A stretch of DNA of 64,000 nucleotides, from positions 39,332,605 through 39,396,604 of the forward strand of contig CM077643.1 of the NCBI GenBank assembly GCA_039707465.1. The letters are read 5' to 3'. The translations under genes and the position numbers were made by a program. Below the pieces are notes generated by a model, which ran no database searches, was not told the origin of the DNA, and worked only from the letters and a program-made list of their open reading frames with translations. The stretch is from Rhabdophis nuchalis. Taxonomy: Eukaryota > Chordata > Lepidosauria > Squamata > Natricidae. Every line of letters starts with the position of its first letter. The first letter of the stretch is position 1. Of this stretch, positions 30,754 through 41,990 are shown in pieces.

Positions 30754-31609
30754 GGCTCCAGCGGCGACGGGCGAGCCTAGGGCTCGCTCGCCGCTTTGTT
30801 GCCTTTTCTGCCCCCCCACGGGGGCGAAACTCTCCGGTTACCGGAGGTTTCCCGTAGGGTCGGCTCAGAGGGAGCGTCCCTCGTCACGGCGGTGGGGAGG
30901 GCGCTCCTCTCTGCGACCTAGGTGGAGAGGAACATGCTGCGGGGTTTTTTTCCTTCGCCAACGGCTGTCGGCGCCATTCGCTTTAATGGAGAGGGCTGAA
31001 CGGAGAGACCGGGCGGATCACCGAGGCTTCAGCTGCGAGGGAGAGTGAGTTTAAAAGAACACCTTTTTTTTTCCTTGCTGCCAGCCAGGCTGAACGGACT
31101 GGGAGGGGGGTGTTTATTTCTAAAAAAAAAACCCTCGGATTTAAGCGGCACGTTAAAATGGCTTCTCTGCAAAGAGAAAGTGGAAACTTTCACTCCGGAC
31201 GGTCTTTAACAAGGGAAAGTGGAATGCGATTCTTTGCAACATTGTTTCTAGGTCTGGCTGGTTAAAAAATTCTTATTTTGCTACTCTCTCCCTCTGGCTC
31301 TGAGATGGGTGGTGGAAGTGGCTTTTCTTTGTCCCTGCCTGACTATTTCAACTAAGGAAAATTTCCAGCGTCTCTTTGAAAGCAGGACTCTCTCTGGATT
31401 TTTGAAAAAAAAAATTCTTTTGATGGATTTGTGATTTCTTCTCTGGAATACCTTCGTTATTACTATTTGCTGACCTGGGAAACTGTGTCTCTTTTGGTTT
31501 CTGAATTGTTTGCAACTTCACAGCCCTGAACTGAACTGAGCTCCTGATTTGCCCCACCAGCCCCACCCGGAAAACGCCATCTTGGTGGCAGTGACTCTAA
31601 CTTTTAACC
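30754..31609 (+). promoter_or_regulatory. 5' UTR and likely internal promoter of the ORF1-only element
   Basis: The first 300 bp are rich in GC and CpG, unlike the AT-rich flanks. AACGCCATCTTGGTGGC at about 31573-31589 contains the complement of a YY1-like CAAGATGGC word. In human L1 a YY1 site lies at the very 5' end, so function here is only a possibility. Confidence 0.55.
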
Positions 31610-32470
31610 ATGGCACAAGAAGCAGCACTTGTAAATTTGGAACAAAGGATGGCTTCTCTTGAAACCTCTATGCAAACTTTGATATCAGAAATAAAGGCCC
31701 AGAGGGCTGAAAATATTACCTTCAAGAAGGAACTACTGGATACCCGGAAGCAAGTGTTGGAGAACACACAGAAGAATGAAGAACTGGAAGGGGGGTTGGA
31801 GGGGGCTAAGGGAGAGATTAAAAATGTTTCTAATGAGGTGGGGGAAATAAATGGGCATGTGTCTAGGATAGATATGGAAAGAATGACATATTTTTTGAGA
31901 TTTCAGAATGTTCTTGAGGAATCTGGTGAATGCCTGCCTGATCTTATGAGTACAATTTTAGCAGACTATTTACATAAACCTAAGGATGAGATCAGGGGGG
32001 ACATTGACCTAGCCTATAGAATTAATTCTGCATATGCCAGGATAAATGAAGTGCCTAGAGAGATACATGTGAAATTTGTTAGAAGGTCAACCAGAGAGGA
32101 AATCCTGAAAGCGCAGAGAGAGAAACCTCTAACTCACCAACAAAAAACGGTCACTATCTTGAAGCAGATCCCTAGAAAAATTAGAGATGCAAGAAGGAAT
32201 TTTTCCTTCTTGTCTAAAACCTTGTTTGATCACGGGATTTGGTTCAAGTGGATGACACCTGAAGGGATGCTGGTGTTCTGGGAAGGAGGAAGAGTGAGGA
32301 TTAAAACAGTTGCTGAGGCGGAAGCCTTTCTTAAAAAATATTCCTCTGTCCTGGGGGAAGATCCAGGGGGGACGGAGGGGGCCACGGCCCCGCCTACGGG
32401 GGGCCAGGGAGGAGAGAAAGAAGATACAATAGCCAAAAGACTTAGATCAAAAAAAATAACTTTGCCTTGA
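31610..32470 (+). CDS. L1-type ORF1 protein, intact
   Basis: 286 residues from an ATG in good context (ACCATGG). Residues 1-90 are a charged coiled-coil-like region with regular hydrophobic spacing. About 95-180 is RRM-like (MTYFLRFQNVLEESGECL, then REIHVKFVRRSTREEILKAQR). About 185-250 is the C-terminal domain (VTILKQIPRKIRDARR, MLVFWEGGRVRIKTVAEAEAFL). A low-complexity G/E/A linker and basic AKRLRSKK end it. Length and order fit L1 ORF1p, an RNA-binding trimer and chaperone in the ribonucleoprotein. It aligns along its length with 10531-11385. No disabling change is seen. Confidence 0.88.
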   Translation: MAQEAALVNLEQRMASLETSMQTLISEIKAQRAENITFKKELLDTRKQVLENTQKNEELEGGLEGAKGEIKNVSNEVGEINGHVSRIDMERMTYFLRFQNVLEESGECLPDLMSTILADYLHKPKDEIRGDIDLAYRINSAYARINEVPREIHVKFVRRSTREEILKAQREKPLTHQQKTVTILKQIPRKIRDARRNFSFLSKTLFDHGIWFKWMTPEGMLVFWEGGRVRIKTVAEAEAFLKKYSSVLGEDPGGTEGATAPPTGGQGGEKEDTIAKRLRSKKITLP

Positions 32471-32740
32471 TTTTTCTTGAACAATTTTGCATAATATTTC
32501 TATCTGGACTTTTTGTAAATGTCTGACAGCATGGAACGGAGAATTTAGGTAAATGTACTTGCTCTCATCTTGTAGTGGTATGGAAAATGTTTTCTATGTT
32601 AACTTTTTTATTGTGTATTTTGAGGTCTCGGAAGGTCCGACGACTCTAACGTGAATGCTCTCAAAATTTCTTTGTAACCATTACCCTATCCTGTTAAAAA
32701 ATGTAAAACCAATAAAACTTTTTCAATATAAAAAAAAAAA

Positions 32741-32845
32741 AGAACAGACTGGACAGCCATTCCTGAAATGGTATATGATATCCTGCTTGAGCAGGGGGTT
32801 GGACTAGAAGACCTTCAAGGTCCCTTCCAACTCTATTAAATGTAT
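32741..32845 (+). mobile_element. CR1 LINE 3' terminus, right part
   Basis: Resumes with the duplicated target, then TTGAGCAGGGGGTTGGACTAG and AAGGTCCCTTCCAACTCTAT, the CR1 3' end. Confidence 0.85.
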
Positions 32846-32999
32846 GGATCCTCTCCCCATTCAATGCAGATGTCTGAATAGTGTTATCTTGTCCTACCAT
32901 TAGAAATGTATGGCCTGCCTCTTGCTTTTCCTGAACTTTATTCAGTCCAGCTAGGCATGGAGTCTAAAGGACAGCTATATTTTTTGTTCACCAGAAGGC

Positions 33000-33300
33000 A
33001 GGACTTGCCCTTCGAAGATATTTAGGAAGCAAATCATTTATGCTAAGATGCTGGAGAAGGTACCTGCATATTCCTTGAATAGCAAATATGACTTACAAAC
33101 AGTTGCTAGAGTTCATAACATCAGACATGTCACTAGAAATCACAAAACTGCATCTCACTTATTTTGGCCATGTATGCAAGGGAATTCACTGGAGAAAGCA
33201 ATTCTCTTTGGAAGAGTTTATGATAAAGGGAAACCAGGCTGGACATCATCAAAGCTGACACCAGCCAGAGCGTAGAACAACTCAAAGAAGTCCTTCTACT
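33000..33300 (+). mobile_element. Possible RTE/BovB-like LINE fragment
   Basis: A broken plus-strand segment encodes LFWPCMQGNSLEKAILFGRV, similar to the GHIMRGNSLEKxLMLGKV stretch near the C terminus of RTE/BovB LINEs as I recall it. Decay makes this weak; other LINE clades have similar ends. Confidence 0.35.
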
Positions 33301-33790
33301 CCCACAGAAGAGAATCTCCACAGACCTTTAGCTATACAATTTGGAATGAACACCCTTTGAATGATGTGGGAGTAGGAATGGATTTCCAGATAAAAAATTG
33401 CAGACTACGGGAACCAGGAGCACCACTCAGGTGACCCCAAAGACACAAATAAACCTCCAAGTGCTTCAACAACCCTCTAACAGGATGCAGATTACCAGCT
33501 GTTTGCAAGGAATATAAATCCTTCCATTCTGAATAATTCAATCAGAGCTGAAGAAGCTTCTTGGATGAGAAGTGAAACATCTTCAAAAGAAAAAACCAAA
33601 AAGTCCAGTTGCCTCCTGAAAAAGCACCTTTGAGGCAACCATGACCTGGATGACTGAGAATCTCCACAGAGTTTTAACTCAAAGAAGTAGTGCAAGATTG
33701 GAAGATAGAATCGAGCCCAAGTGTTGGACTTGACTGAATGGATAACATCATCATTGAATGCAACTTTGTGACTCAAATGAAGAATACTGA
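33301..33790. other. Unclassified repeat-like stretch
   Basis: Contains GAAGCTTCTTGGATGAGAAG and AAGTCCAGTTGCCTCCTG, words I recall from dispersed vertebrate retroelement 3' ends. GAGAATCTCCACAGA occurs at about 33310 and 33657. No coding motif supports a class. Confidence 0.3.
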
Positions 33791-34419
33791 GGAATCAAAC
33801 ACATGATAGTAAACACAGTGGGTGGAATCACTGGGCATAGAATGATTCAATCCCCGAGTAAGGCTTTTATGTTAGCCTTGTATAGAAATTGGGAAGTTTT
33901 GGCAGCAATTCATTACTTTCTCTCATTTTCATATTGAGTCCAAAGTGAACTTTATCTACATATTAAATTATTTTATTGAATCATTGCAATTAATTTAAGA
34001 CCACTTGGAAGGAAGGGAGAGAGAAAAGGGAAGAAATAGCCCTTAGCTCTAAGAATTTATATCAGGCAGCTCTTCTCAATGAAGTGAGGAAATTCAAAGC
34101 TTCTTTAGTATTCTGAGTGCGTCTCCAATTATCTTCTGTGGTTAAATTACCTTTCACTCTAAATCTGAATGGTAACAAGAAGAGAGTAATTTCAGAAAAC
34201 TCTCTACCTTTCTGGAAATTGCGCTGATGCAAACAATGCATTCATGTTTGAGCTGGATATTTCTTTCCCTGCTAAATGTAAAACCCACACATTCAGCACT
34301 GCAAACACTTGAGAGCTCTTCATAAGACTCCCTTCTCCACTCTTTTTGAACATGGAGGTCTATGGTATTTTAAAATAGTGCAAGTTGTGTATCGTATACA
34401 AAATCAAATGTACGTGTCC
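33791..34419. other. No recognisable feature
   Basis: Repeat-poor, AT-rich. No frame with motifs. Confidence 0.35.
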
Positions 34420-34640
34420 CAGGATAATGTTGCAGGAACCAATCTGAGTCAATCACCGGGATCAAAAGATTTTACTTCCACGTTTTGGGGCTTATTCTGG
34501 AACCCATCTTAAGGGAATTTCTCTCTCTCTCTCCAGAATGTGTGGAAAGAGAGAAGTTCACTGAGGATGGGCTCCAGCCCGAACCCAACAGCTTGGAAGA
34601 ATAAATCTTTGGTCCTGGTGACCAACTCAGATTAGATCCT
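34420..34640 (+). repeat. Unclassified repeat, related to 43885-43980
   Basis: CCCAGGATAATGTTGCA followed by an AGCTTGGAAGAATAAATCTTT / GGTCCTGGTGACC block recurs on the minus strand at 43885-43980 (TTGGAAGACTAAAGC, GGTCACAATGACC). Class unknown. Confidence 0.5.
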
Positions 34641-34809
34641 GTGTTGAAGTGGGCAGAGACGCTGTGGAGGATCCATTTTGACTGTATGTTCTCAAGCTAT
34701 GAAGGAATCCCAGATGCAAAACCATGAAACTGTAGGAGTGTCTGATCACTTTTTCTCTGTATCACTTGGCTTGGCTCTAGCACTGATCCTTCTTAATAAT
34801 TTAAATTAA

Positions 34810-34867
34810 CAGTAACAGAGTTGGAAGGGACCTTGGAGGTCATTTAGTCCAACCCCCTGCTCACGAA
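34810..34867 (-). mobile_element. CR1 LINE 3' terminus, very short
   Basis: AGTTGGAAGGGACCTTGGAGG and TAGTCCAACCCCCTGC are the CR1 3' end complement, joined directly to a SINE head fragment. Confidence 0.8.
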
Positions 34868-34960
34868 AGAGACCTACACTAGGGATTCGAACTGCCGAAC
34901 AGTTGACCTTTCTGATTGACAAGCTCGGCATCTTAGCTACTGAGCCACCTAGCCAGAGCC
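34868..34960 (-). mobile_element. tRNA-derived SINE head fragment
   Basis: Complement of GGTGGCTCAGTAGCTAAGATGC and the B-box region ATTCGAACTGCC/GGGATTCGAA, as in 19010-19368. Confidence 0.7.
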
Positions 34961-37090
34961 ACCTCTCCTCTGTTAGGATCCAACTCATTGAGTTGAATCC
35001 TAACACAGCAACAATTATAATAAACTCATAGCAAAAGTAGATTTCTTAAAACAGCTTTCTATAACCTGTGTATTCTACTAAAGTTGGATTTCCATACCCA
35101 AGATGTATATAGCACAGGTGGGTTGCAACTTCCGACATTACCGGTTTGCTTGTGCTTGCATGCACGCTGCTGCCGCCACTACCATTCGTTCCAGGCCGAA
35201 CTGGGAGCAACCCACCTCTGGTCTGTATTGGTTGGGAATCATTGATGATATAGCCAAATACATGTGAAAGTTGTTAGATTGAAGAAAACAGCTTTCTCAT
35301 ATAAAAGATAATGTATCATAGACATGAACAATAGAAATTAAAAATTAGATGAAACCTTTATGGTCATCTAATGTAAATTATGACATCACCTATCCCAGAT
35401 TATAAATGGAAACTCTTATTCAAAATATCATTTTGAAGGTCAATATTTTCCATTCTTGATGTGTAAATACTCCATGTTTGCAAGCTGTCCACTCCATCAA
35501 AGTTTAATGGGGCATTCAATGAATTCTGCAGATTATAGTCTGCTTTTTTGACCAGCTAGGACATTTAATGGCCTAGAATTGGCAATAATAGCTTCAATAA
35601 TCTTGTTGTGTTGGTTGTCATGACATTTTTCTGATTAGGAGCTAGAGAAGCTCTCCCATAAATAAAGGCAACAGCATCAGGGATTTTTAATGAAGCACAG
35701 ATATAAGGGGAAACAAAATAGAACTAGGTAAAAATCACATTTGGCATGGAAAATGGGAAGTTTCCCTCTCCCATCTTTTTCCATTATTAGAATTCAATCC
35801 AGCCACCAAAATTAAATACTGTATGGAATAATGATGAATCAAAAGAAGAAATTGCTTACAGATTACACGGATAAACTATGGCGTTCATTGCCATCAAATG
35901 CATATATTTGATGTATTGATTAGGTGCCATTTTCTTCATGAGCCAATTTATTTCGATATATTTAAAAGGGCACTGGTCAAGTTAATGGAGGATTGCACCA
36001 TGAGTAGATGGCATTTACTATCTCCCGGTTCATAGAAAGTAAACTTTAATGTTTTGCAAAACAGCAAGAGTGGAGGTGGAAAGCAACTTTTACCCCACTT
36101 CCCATATTTTTAACTTTAAAAGTTCCACCTCCACTATTGCTGTTTGGTTGGTGATAAGTGACAGAGAATATTTGGCTACATGAATTTTTCTCCCGATCCA
36201 AGAGAATGTTTGTGTTATTATGCATCTCATCAGTAATGTATTAAATAAGGATTCCCAGTGATGTATAAAATAAGGAATGTCTTTGATGCGTATGTCAAAG
36301 TCCTGGTCTCACTATAGAATGGTGAGATGATGAGACTATTGCATTTATCAGGCCCCAAATCTTGATGCACAGTTGATTTAGTTTTCCAATTCTCAAAGAA
36401 GCTGCAGAGGAAGGTAGGAAAAAAGGCAGGGTGATGATTGGCACTCAGATAACATAGATTTCATAGCAACTGTGATATGACAGTAGCATATGACAGCAGT
36501 ATAGCTCTCTCTTCTGCTACCATTGTGTCTTCAAGTAGCCATCCAGCAGAGCTTTTTCAAACAGTGAATGGGCTGTTAAAATTGAACCGGTATGAGAAAA
36601 TAGGGACCTGCTGTGCCAATTTGGTGAACACTTTAAGGGTAAAACCATTCAGGTTCATGGTAAAGTTGTGACTATTATTCATTGTGTCCCTTGCAAAGGA
36701 CTCCAAAGTGCTGCCTAGTCTGGTTTTGTGATCACAGTTTCAGATGTTGCAGCCTAGGAACATGGACAATTATGTTGGGGAGATTTCAGCCAATCACTTC
36801 TATACTTTGTCCCAGTCCATTTTAGCTTTTAAGAGGAGATGATCAAGTGTTCTTTGTGACAGGAGATAGCATTGAGCTAAATAGCATAAAAGAGCTACAT
36901 AGCAATGGGCTATCCATTCTGGATGAGGAGCTCAGGACTAAGACCCACAGGACAATTGGCAAACCCATGTTGTGGCAGAGGAAACTTCAGGAGGTTTGAC
37001 AATTACCCATGATCTCATTGTCTATGAAGGACAATTAGGAGGTTGATTATAAACCATGGGGAATAATACCTTGTCAACTCTTTGGAGTAG
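34961..37090. other. Long repeat-poor stretch without a recognised gene
   Basis: Apart from a small hAT-like element at 35112-35219 nothing is recognised. The frame at 36477-36671 has no motif and no splice context. Some parts (35500-35700) may be conserved noncoding DNA, which cannot be judged from one sequence. Confidence 0.35.
35112..35219. mobile_element. Small hAT-like MITE
   Basis: CAGGTGGGTTGCAACTTCC at the left and the complement of GAGCAACCCACCTCTG at the right form inverted ends over about 105 bp. No clear 8-bp duplication was found. Confidence 0.5.
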
Positions 37091-37093
37091 AGC

Positions 37094-37154
37094 CCTGATG
37101 GCAAACCTATGGCACGTATGCCACTGGTGGCACGTGGAGCCCTCTCTGCAGAGA
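37094..37154. mobile_element. hAT-type MITE end (CAGTGATGGCGAACC family)
   Basis: TGATGGCAAACCTATGGCACG and GTGGCACGTGGAGCC match one end of 45141-45481 and 51407-51806. The remainder is replaced by a SINE. Confidence 0.65.
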
Positions 37155-37412
37155 AGTCTGAAGACATCTCTATGGTCATGTTGCCGGCATGACTAAATGC
37201 TGAGGGTGCGCGGAATGCTGTTACCTTCCCACCAAAGGTGGTTCCTATTTTTCTACTTGCATTTTTACATGCTTCCGAACTGCTAGGTTGGCAGAAGCTG
37301 GGACAAGTAATGGGAGCTCACTCTCTTACGTGGCACTAGGGATTCGAAACCACTGAACTGCCGACTTTTCCGATTGACAAGCTCTTAGCCACTGAGTCAC
37401 CACGTCCCCCTT
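37155..37412 (-). mobile_element. tRNA-derived SINE (ACCTTT-tail family)
   Basis: Complement of the 19010-19368 copy: GCCGGCATGAC, CACCAAAGGTGGTTCC, CACTAGGGATTCGAAACC (B-box) and CACTGAGTCACCACGTCCC (A-box end). Confidence 0.82.
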
Positions 37413-37924
37413 AGACATAGACATATCCTGATGTAAATAATGTTCCACAGATTAGACAATTATGAATGATAGGATTCTGCTAGATTTAGCATTGCTACTT
37501 GGCAGGCCTTTATGGCCTGACTGGCTTATAACCATTTCCATTTAATAAACACAGATATCCCAGTGGATGGTTGCAATGCTTTAAATTTGGGATGTCCTTC
37601 AAAAGAACTTCAGAACGACAGAACAAGAATTTGGAGGTGACTTCCCATGGGACAAAGTATGGCTACACAAATTGTATTGGGTTGCAGCCAACTAGTAGAT
37701 ACTGCCTGTCTGTTCTCTTCTAAGTTTATTTTAAACTACTATGAAAGCCACTAAGTAAGAAGCTGCAAAAAACTTTCATACTCTAATATCCTCCAGTTAT
37801 ACTGGCTGTAATCCCTGTAATTTTAGGATAGGTTGGGAAAGCTGAGCTAAGCTATAACAAGAATTTATTTCCATGTGATCAAAAACAGTCAGTTGTTTTA
37901 TTCTTTGGGCTGCTATGTTGCATC
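37413..37924. other. No recognisable feature
   Basis: No frame with motifs and no shared repeat seen. Confidence 0.35.
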
Positions 37925-38505
37925 AGTGCATGAGATGTAGGAAGTTAACACCCACCCCTCTCCTAGGAATATGAAGTATTTTAGGAAATATTAAAAAGGG
38001 CAGAATATTTCCCCTATAAGGGAGGCAGAAACTCAGCCCCCCACCTTTATTAATGGGCCATTAAGGCCTGAGCCAGTCTATTTGTTATATATACATAACA
38101 AAGATCTACCTCCTTCAGGCAGAGCCATAATAGTAATCCCAAAGCCTTTTCATTACACCAACAACAGCTCAACCAAGCATGGAAGACTGGCAGCCTACAG
38201 TTAGCTAAGACCCTCACCCCCTGGGAGTCTGACCACCAATGAGAATACATTTCTTACATAGGAACAGGAAGCTCCAAGGCGAGGCCCAAGAGAGGGTATT
38301 AAACTCAGGTTCTCTCAGCATCTCTTCCCTTTTTTTCAAGATCTTCAAGGCATGTGATCCCCTTTTTCTTCCAGGACCTCAAACCATGTGGTTCTGTCCA
38401 TCGTAAATAAACCTTCTTTCCAAGCAACTTCCATGAATCCAGGGTCTTTCCCCCCACTTGGAACTGAACCCAGAAGGACATTTCTTCCAACCAGGTACAA
38501 TATTC
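37925..38505 (-). repeat. Unclassified interspersed repeat, copy 4 (most complete)
   Basis: The minus strand runs from TTCAGTTCCAAGTGGGGGG through GGTTTATTTACGATGGACAG, GCCTGAAGGAGGTAGATC, GACTGGCTCAGGCCTTAATGG to CCTAGGAGAGGGGTGGGTG. It is about 580 bp, colinear with copy 1, and has no recognised coding capacity. Confidence 0.7.
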
Positions 38506-39277
38506 AAGTGTCTTATCTCCACATCCAGGGAGAAAATTTTAACAGTGATATTTTTGTGACAGGAGAGCCACATTGTTATTTATGTGCAGTTATTTAGCAA
38601 GAGGGAGTTGAAAACCTGAGCACGGTCTGAGCAGCAAAACAGGGAGAAGTCCTGTCAGAAAAAAAAAAAGCAGAGTGTGGGTTCTAATCTGCCTTCCCCG
38701 ACTTCATACTGCAGCTCTCAAAATGCCTCTGACAAGGCAACTCTATAGCAACTGCAAGTATCAAACTTGCCATCTGTTTCCAAAGGGATGTCAAAGGACC
38801 TGTAATTGTCATCATCATAATGTGCTAATGACTAATTAAGGGGACAAACAATTAGCAAGGAACAGAAAGTATGGAGATGTGATTGTGGAAGACTTCATCC
38901 TAGTTGATATTAAAAAGTGAATGCATAACTCCCAGTGATCTGGCTGGGATCCATTCAATAGTTTTTGGCTTTCTTACACTGGGGGATCAGCCAAAGCAAA
39001 TATTTATTCTCCTGTTTAAAGAGGAAGTATACATTCTACAGAAGAAGTACAAAAATCAGGCAGCACATAACAGATTATGACTCTTTAGTTTAACTTTGGA
39101 CTGGCTCCACAAAAGCCTGGGCTTGTTGTAGAAAGAGGTATCTCTCCCATCCAATTTGACTTAGTAGGTCTGGGATTTTTTTTAAAAAAATACTTCATCT
39201 ATGTACTACCTTGAAAAAAATGGACAGAGGATATCTGATGTGGATTGGTGAGTCATTATGCATATATAAAAAGAAAT
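38506..39277. other. No gene; possible conserved noncoding segment 38690-38880
   Basis: GTGCTAATGACTAATTAAGG and ACAAACAATTAGCAAGG (38820-38862) hold several TAAT-core homeodomain words. Nothing else is recognised. Confidence 0.3.
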
Positions 39278-39340
39278 GAGAGACCCTAGAAAATGTGCAG
39301 AGAAGAACAACAAAGATAATAAAGGTTCTGTAGGCTAAAT

Positions 39341-39342
<2 letters not shown>

Positions 39343-39413
<71 letters not shown>
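39343..39413. repeat. (ATCT)n microsatellite
   Basis: About 17 perfect tetramers followed by a GT-rich run to 39465. Confidence 0.97.
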
Positions 39414-39804
39414 AGTGCGCGTGTGTGTGTGTGTGCATGTGTGCATGTGTGTGTTTGTTTGTTCCAGGATAAGTCTGTAATGCCTCGAGCAATTTCAACC
39501 AAACTTGGTACACAAATGACTTACTCTCTGGAAAAAATACTGTGTGGGTAAGACACCTCTAAAACCCCTTGTATTGTGTGTGTTTTAAGATACAGCCTAT
39601 TGTGCCTTAAAATGACTTCTTCTGTATTGCTGTAAAATGGCGTCTACTGTACAGTGCAGTGGAGTTGCCATGGTAACAGCTTCACAGTACTCCACAAGGG
39701 GACTCCCTTTTGTAAGGAAGAAATCCCAACATTAGAAATTACGTTTGGTCCAGACATTTCCCCCCTATGAATAAATACCCGGACAATGCCAGATTATCAG
39801 CTAA
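39344..39804 (+). mobile_element. Helitron-like non-autonomous element inside CR1
   Basis: It starts A/TC with (ATCT)n at 39344. It carries AATTTCAACCAAACTTGGTAC, and ends near ACCCGGACAATGCCAGATTATCAGCTAA, where a decayed hairpin precedes CTAA in place of CTAG (shown here in text only as motif positions 39776-39804). Flanking A and T fit Helitron targets. The final base change lowers confidence. Confidence 0.55.
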
Positions 39805-40213
39805 TCATATAATCAATATTTGAGAGAGCTAGGAATGTCTCACATATTGAAGAGAAGAATTAGGGTGACATAATAACTGTCTTCCAATACTTGAAGAGCT
39901 GTCACAAAGAAGTTGGGATTGACTTATTCTCCAAAGCACCAGAGGGCAGAACAAGAAGTGATGGGCAGACGTTTGTTAAAGAAAGGTCCAACCTAGAAGT
40001 AAAGAGAAATTTTCTGACAATGAGAACAATTATTTCATGGAATAGCTTGCCTCCCAGAGGGGTAGTTTGTAGTGCTTCAACACTGATGGTTTTTTTTAAA
40101 AAAATAGGCTGCACAAATATTCGACTAGGATGGTATGCCTCCTGCCTTGAGCAGAGGTTTGGATTGGAAGGCCTTCAAAGTTTATTCCAGCCTTATGATT
40201 CTATGTTCTAGAC

Positions 40214-40586
40214 CAGTGATGGCTAACCTTTTTTGGCTCGCATGCCAAAAACGGGAGGAGAGCAGGGGGGGTCGTGCATGGGCGTGCCACACCCAGAATG
40301 CTATGTGCGTGACCCCCTGCTCTTGGCACACTTTTTTCGCCCTCCCCAGGTTCCAGAGGCTTTCTAGGAGCCTGGGGAGGGTGAAAACAGCCTCCCCCAC
40401 CACCTCCAGAGGCTTCAGGAGCTTCCCTGAAGCCTCCAGAGGTGAAAAGCGGCCTCAAAAGAAGGCCTAAATCAGCTGGCCATTGCACACAACTGCGCTG
40501 GAGCTGACCGGGCAATGCCTCGCGTGCCCTAAGAAATGGTTCTGCGTGCCACATGTGGCACCCGTGCCATAGGTTCGCCATCACTG
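40214..40586. mobile_element. hAT-type MITE (CAGTGATGGCGAACC family), full length
   Basis: Ends CAGTGATGGCTAACCTTTT and, complemented, CAGTGATGGCGAACCTATGG. Perfect 8-bp duplication TTCTAGAC at 40206-40213 and 40587-40594. 373 bp without coding capacity. Confidence 0.95.
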
Positions 40587-40594
40587 TTCTAGAC

Positions 40595-40934
40595 CATGAG
40601 TCCTCAAACTACAGCCCATGTGCCATGTGCCATTAATCCAGCCTGCTCAGGACCACAAGGCTGCCCCGCCCACATTGTCCCATCTACCCTCTGGCTGAGC
40701 GCAAGGCTTACCTTTGTGAGCACTGCGGGTTGGAACTGAAAGGTAAGGCACCAGTAGCACTTCCCTCCAGTCTTCGTCCAAAGCCCTGCACCAGGAGCCT
40801 GAAGCAGACCTTAAGTTGGATTTCCTGCCCCCCTCTGACCCACACAAAAAGACCCCAAAGGGGGAGACTGTCTGCAGCAACACAAATGTTCATTGAACAT
40901 ATCCAGCTCAGGGGCCGTAGTTTGAGGACCCCTG
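40595..40934. mobile_element. hAT-like MITE (TCCTCAAACTAC family)
   Basis: Left end GAGTCCTCAAACTACAGCCC and right end complementing to CAGGGGTCCTCAAACTACGG are inverted repeats. The left edge touches the previous element, so its duplication cannot be verified. 40950-41020 may be the right end of a further hAT element (ACCAGTTGGTGACCACTG). Confidence 0.65.
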
Positions 40935-41025
40935 ATTTAGTGCAATATAAAAAAAATGCAAATAATTTTTCTACAGACCACCAAAATTTTCTCATGGACC
41001 ACCAGTTGGTGACCACTGGTATAGA

Positions 41026-41985
41026 AGAATTGTGAGATCATTTAAACCTTAGTTGCAGAGCCCAACACATTGGTGAAGAGATCAACCCATAGATTTGCCC
41101 TCTGTCCGATTAGTCTTGATGCTTGTAAGGAAGTTTTCTCTTAAATCTCTTACGTTATTTGTCCTTTTGTGATGGAGAAAAAAAAAAAGAGGCTTTGTTT
41201 TTGGAGCTGTTCTGCATCTTGATTTGAGACAAAGTTATTTGTATTCCCAAGGTATAATGAGTTCAATGTCAGTTGTTCTTCATAAAGCATGTTGCTGTTC
41301 AAAGATGAAAAACTTCTGGTGATCTTTTTTTAAAAAAAGTATTTTCGCTCGCCTTGCACATTTAAAGAAACAAATGGGAATAATAAAAATCCTGGGAATA
41401 AATGGATCTATCATAGAAGGAGAAATTGTGTTTTCATTCCTACCAATGTAAAAAGGTAAGTTTTTCGTTTATCACATTTATGATTTCCCCCCCTCTTTTT
41501 AAACTTTGTTCCCAAGCAAGCAGCCTATGAGGGAGCACCAAACACCAGCTGCCTTATGCTGCAGTGCAGAGTGTGAAAAGTGTGGCTAGTGTAGGCAGGG
41601 ACCCAAAGGTTTTGCATTTGGGGGAGTTTGAGAGTTATATAAAGGATAAAAAGTGGTCTTAAAATTTGGAGAGGTTACAGGCACCTAACTCATCAAAATT
41701 CTAGCCCTTCTTCCAGATCTGAGAGTTTAGTCCTGCCCATGTTTAGAATATAATCTTTGATATGGTGCGCAAAGTTTGGTGCTCTTCTCAGAGTGATAGA
41801 ATTTGTGCACTTTTGCCCTGCTAAATTGAAAAGACCAGAAGCAGGTTGCACTATGACTGATGGACTGATACTACTGCAAGGTCAATATTTTATCGTGTGC
41901 TTGCTTCTATATCTATCGTCTCTTTATCCAATTTGTATGGCCGTCCGTTTTAAAACAGTGACATTAGGAGGCATAACAATGGTTT
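41026..41985. other. No recognisable gene
   Basis: Repeat-poor, AT-rich DNA. The 76-codon frame at 41757-41987 shows no motif. Confidence 0.35.
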
Positions 41986-41990
41986 AAAAC

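Larger units (their letters stand above)
30754..32740 (+). mobile_element. Full-length ORF1-only L1-derived element (HAL1-like)
   Basis: A direct repeat of about 43 bp with one mismatch flanks it (30711-30753 and 32741-32783), unusually long for L1-type insertion. Order: CpG-rich 5' UTR (30754-31609), intact ORF1 (31610-32470), 3' UTR of about 260 bp with AATAAA near 32711, poly(A) at 32730-32740. No ORF2 is present. ORF1 and 3' UTR match the truncated copy at 7874-8314, so the ORF1-to-3' UTR junction is inherited, not a private deletion. Confidence 0.92.
39278..40205 (+). pseudogene. CR1 LINE, decayed, split by a Helitron-like insert
   Basis: Left part 39278-39343 encodes ETLENVQRRTTKIIKVL-like codons. 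The right part (39805-40205) has a frame 39891-40211 with KSCHKEVGIDLFSKAPEGRT, SNLEVKRNFLTMRTI and NSLPPRGVVCSASTLMVF, then a 3' UTR like TTGAGCAGAGGTTTGGATTGG. Sequence is more diverged than other CR1 copies here, so it is an older insertion. Confidence 0.82.

Noticed and set aside
33547..33584. Hammerhead-ribozyme-like word with GGATGAG and GAAAC
   Set aside because: The core needs CTGATGA; here the first two bases are wrong, including the C that is essential in hammerheads. Only the hairpin-like GAAGCTTC is present.
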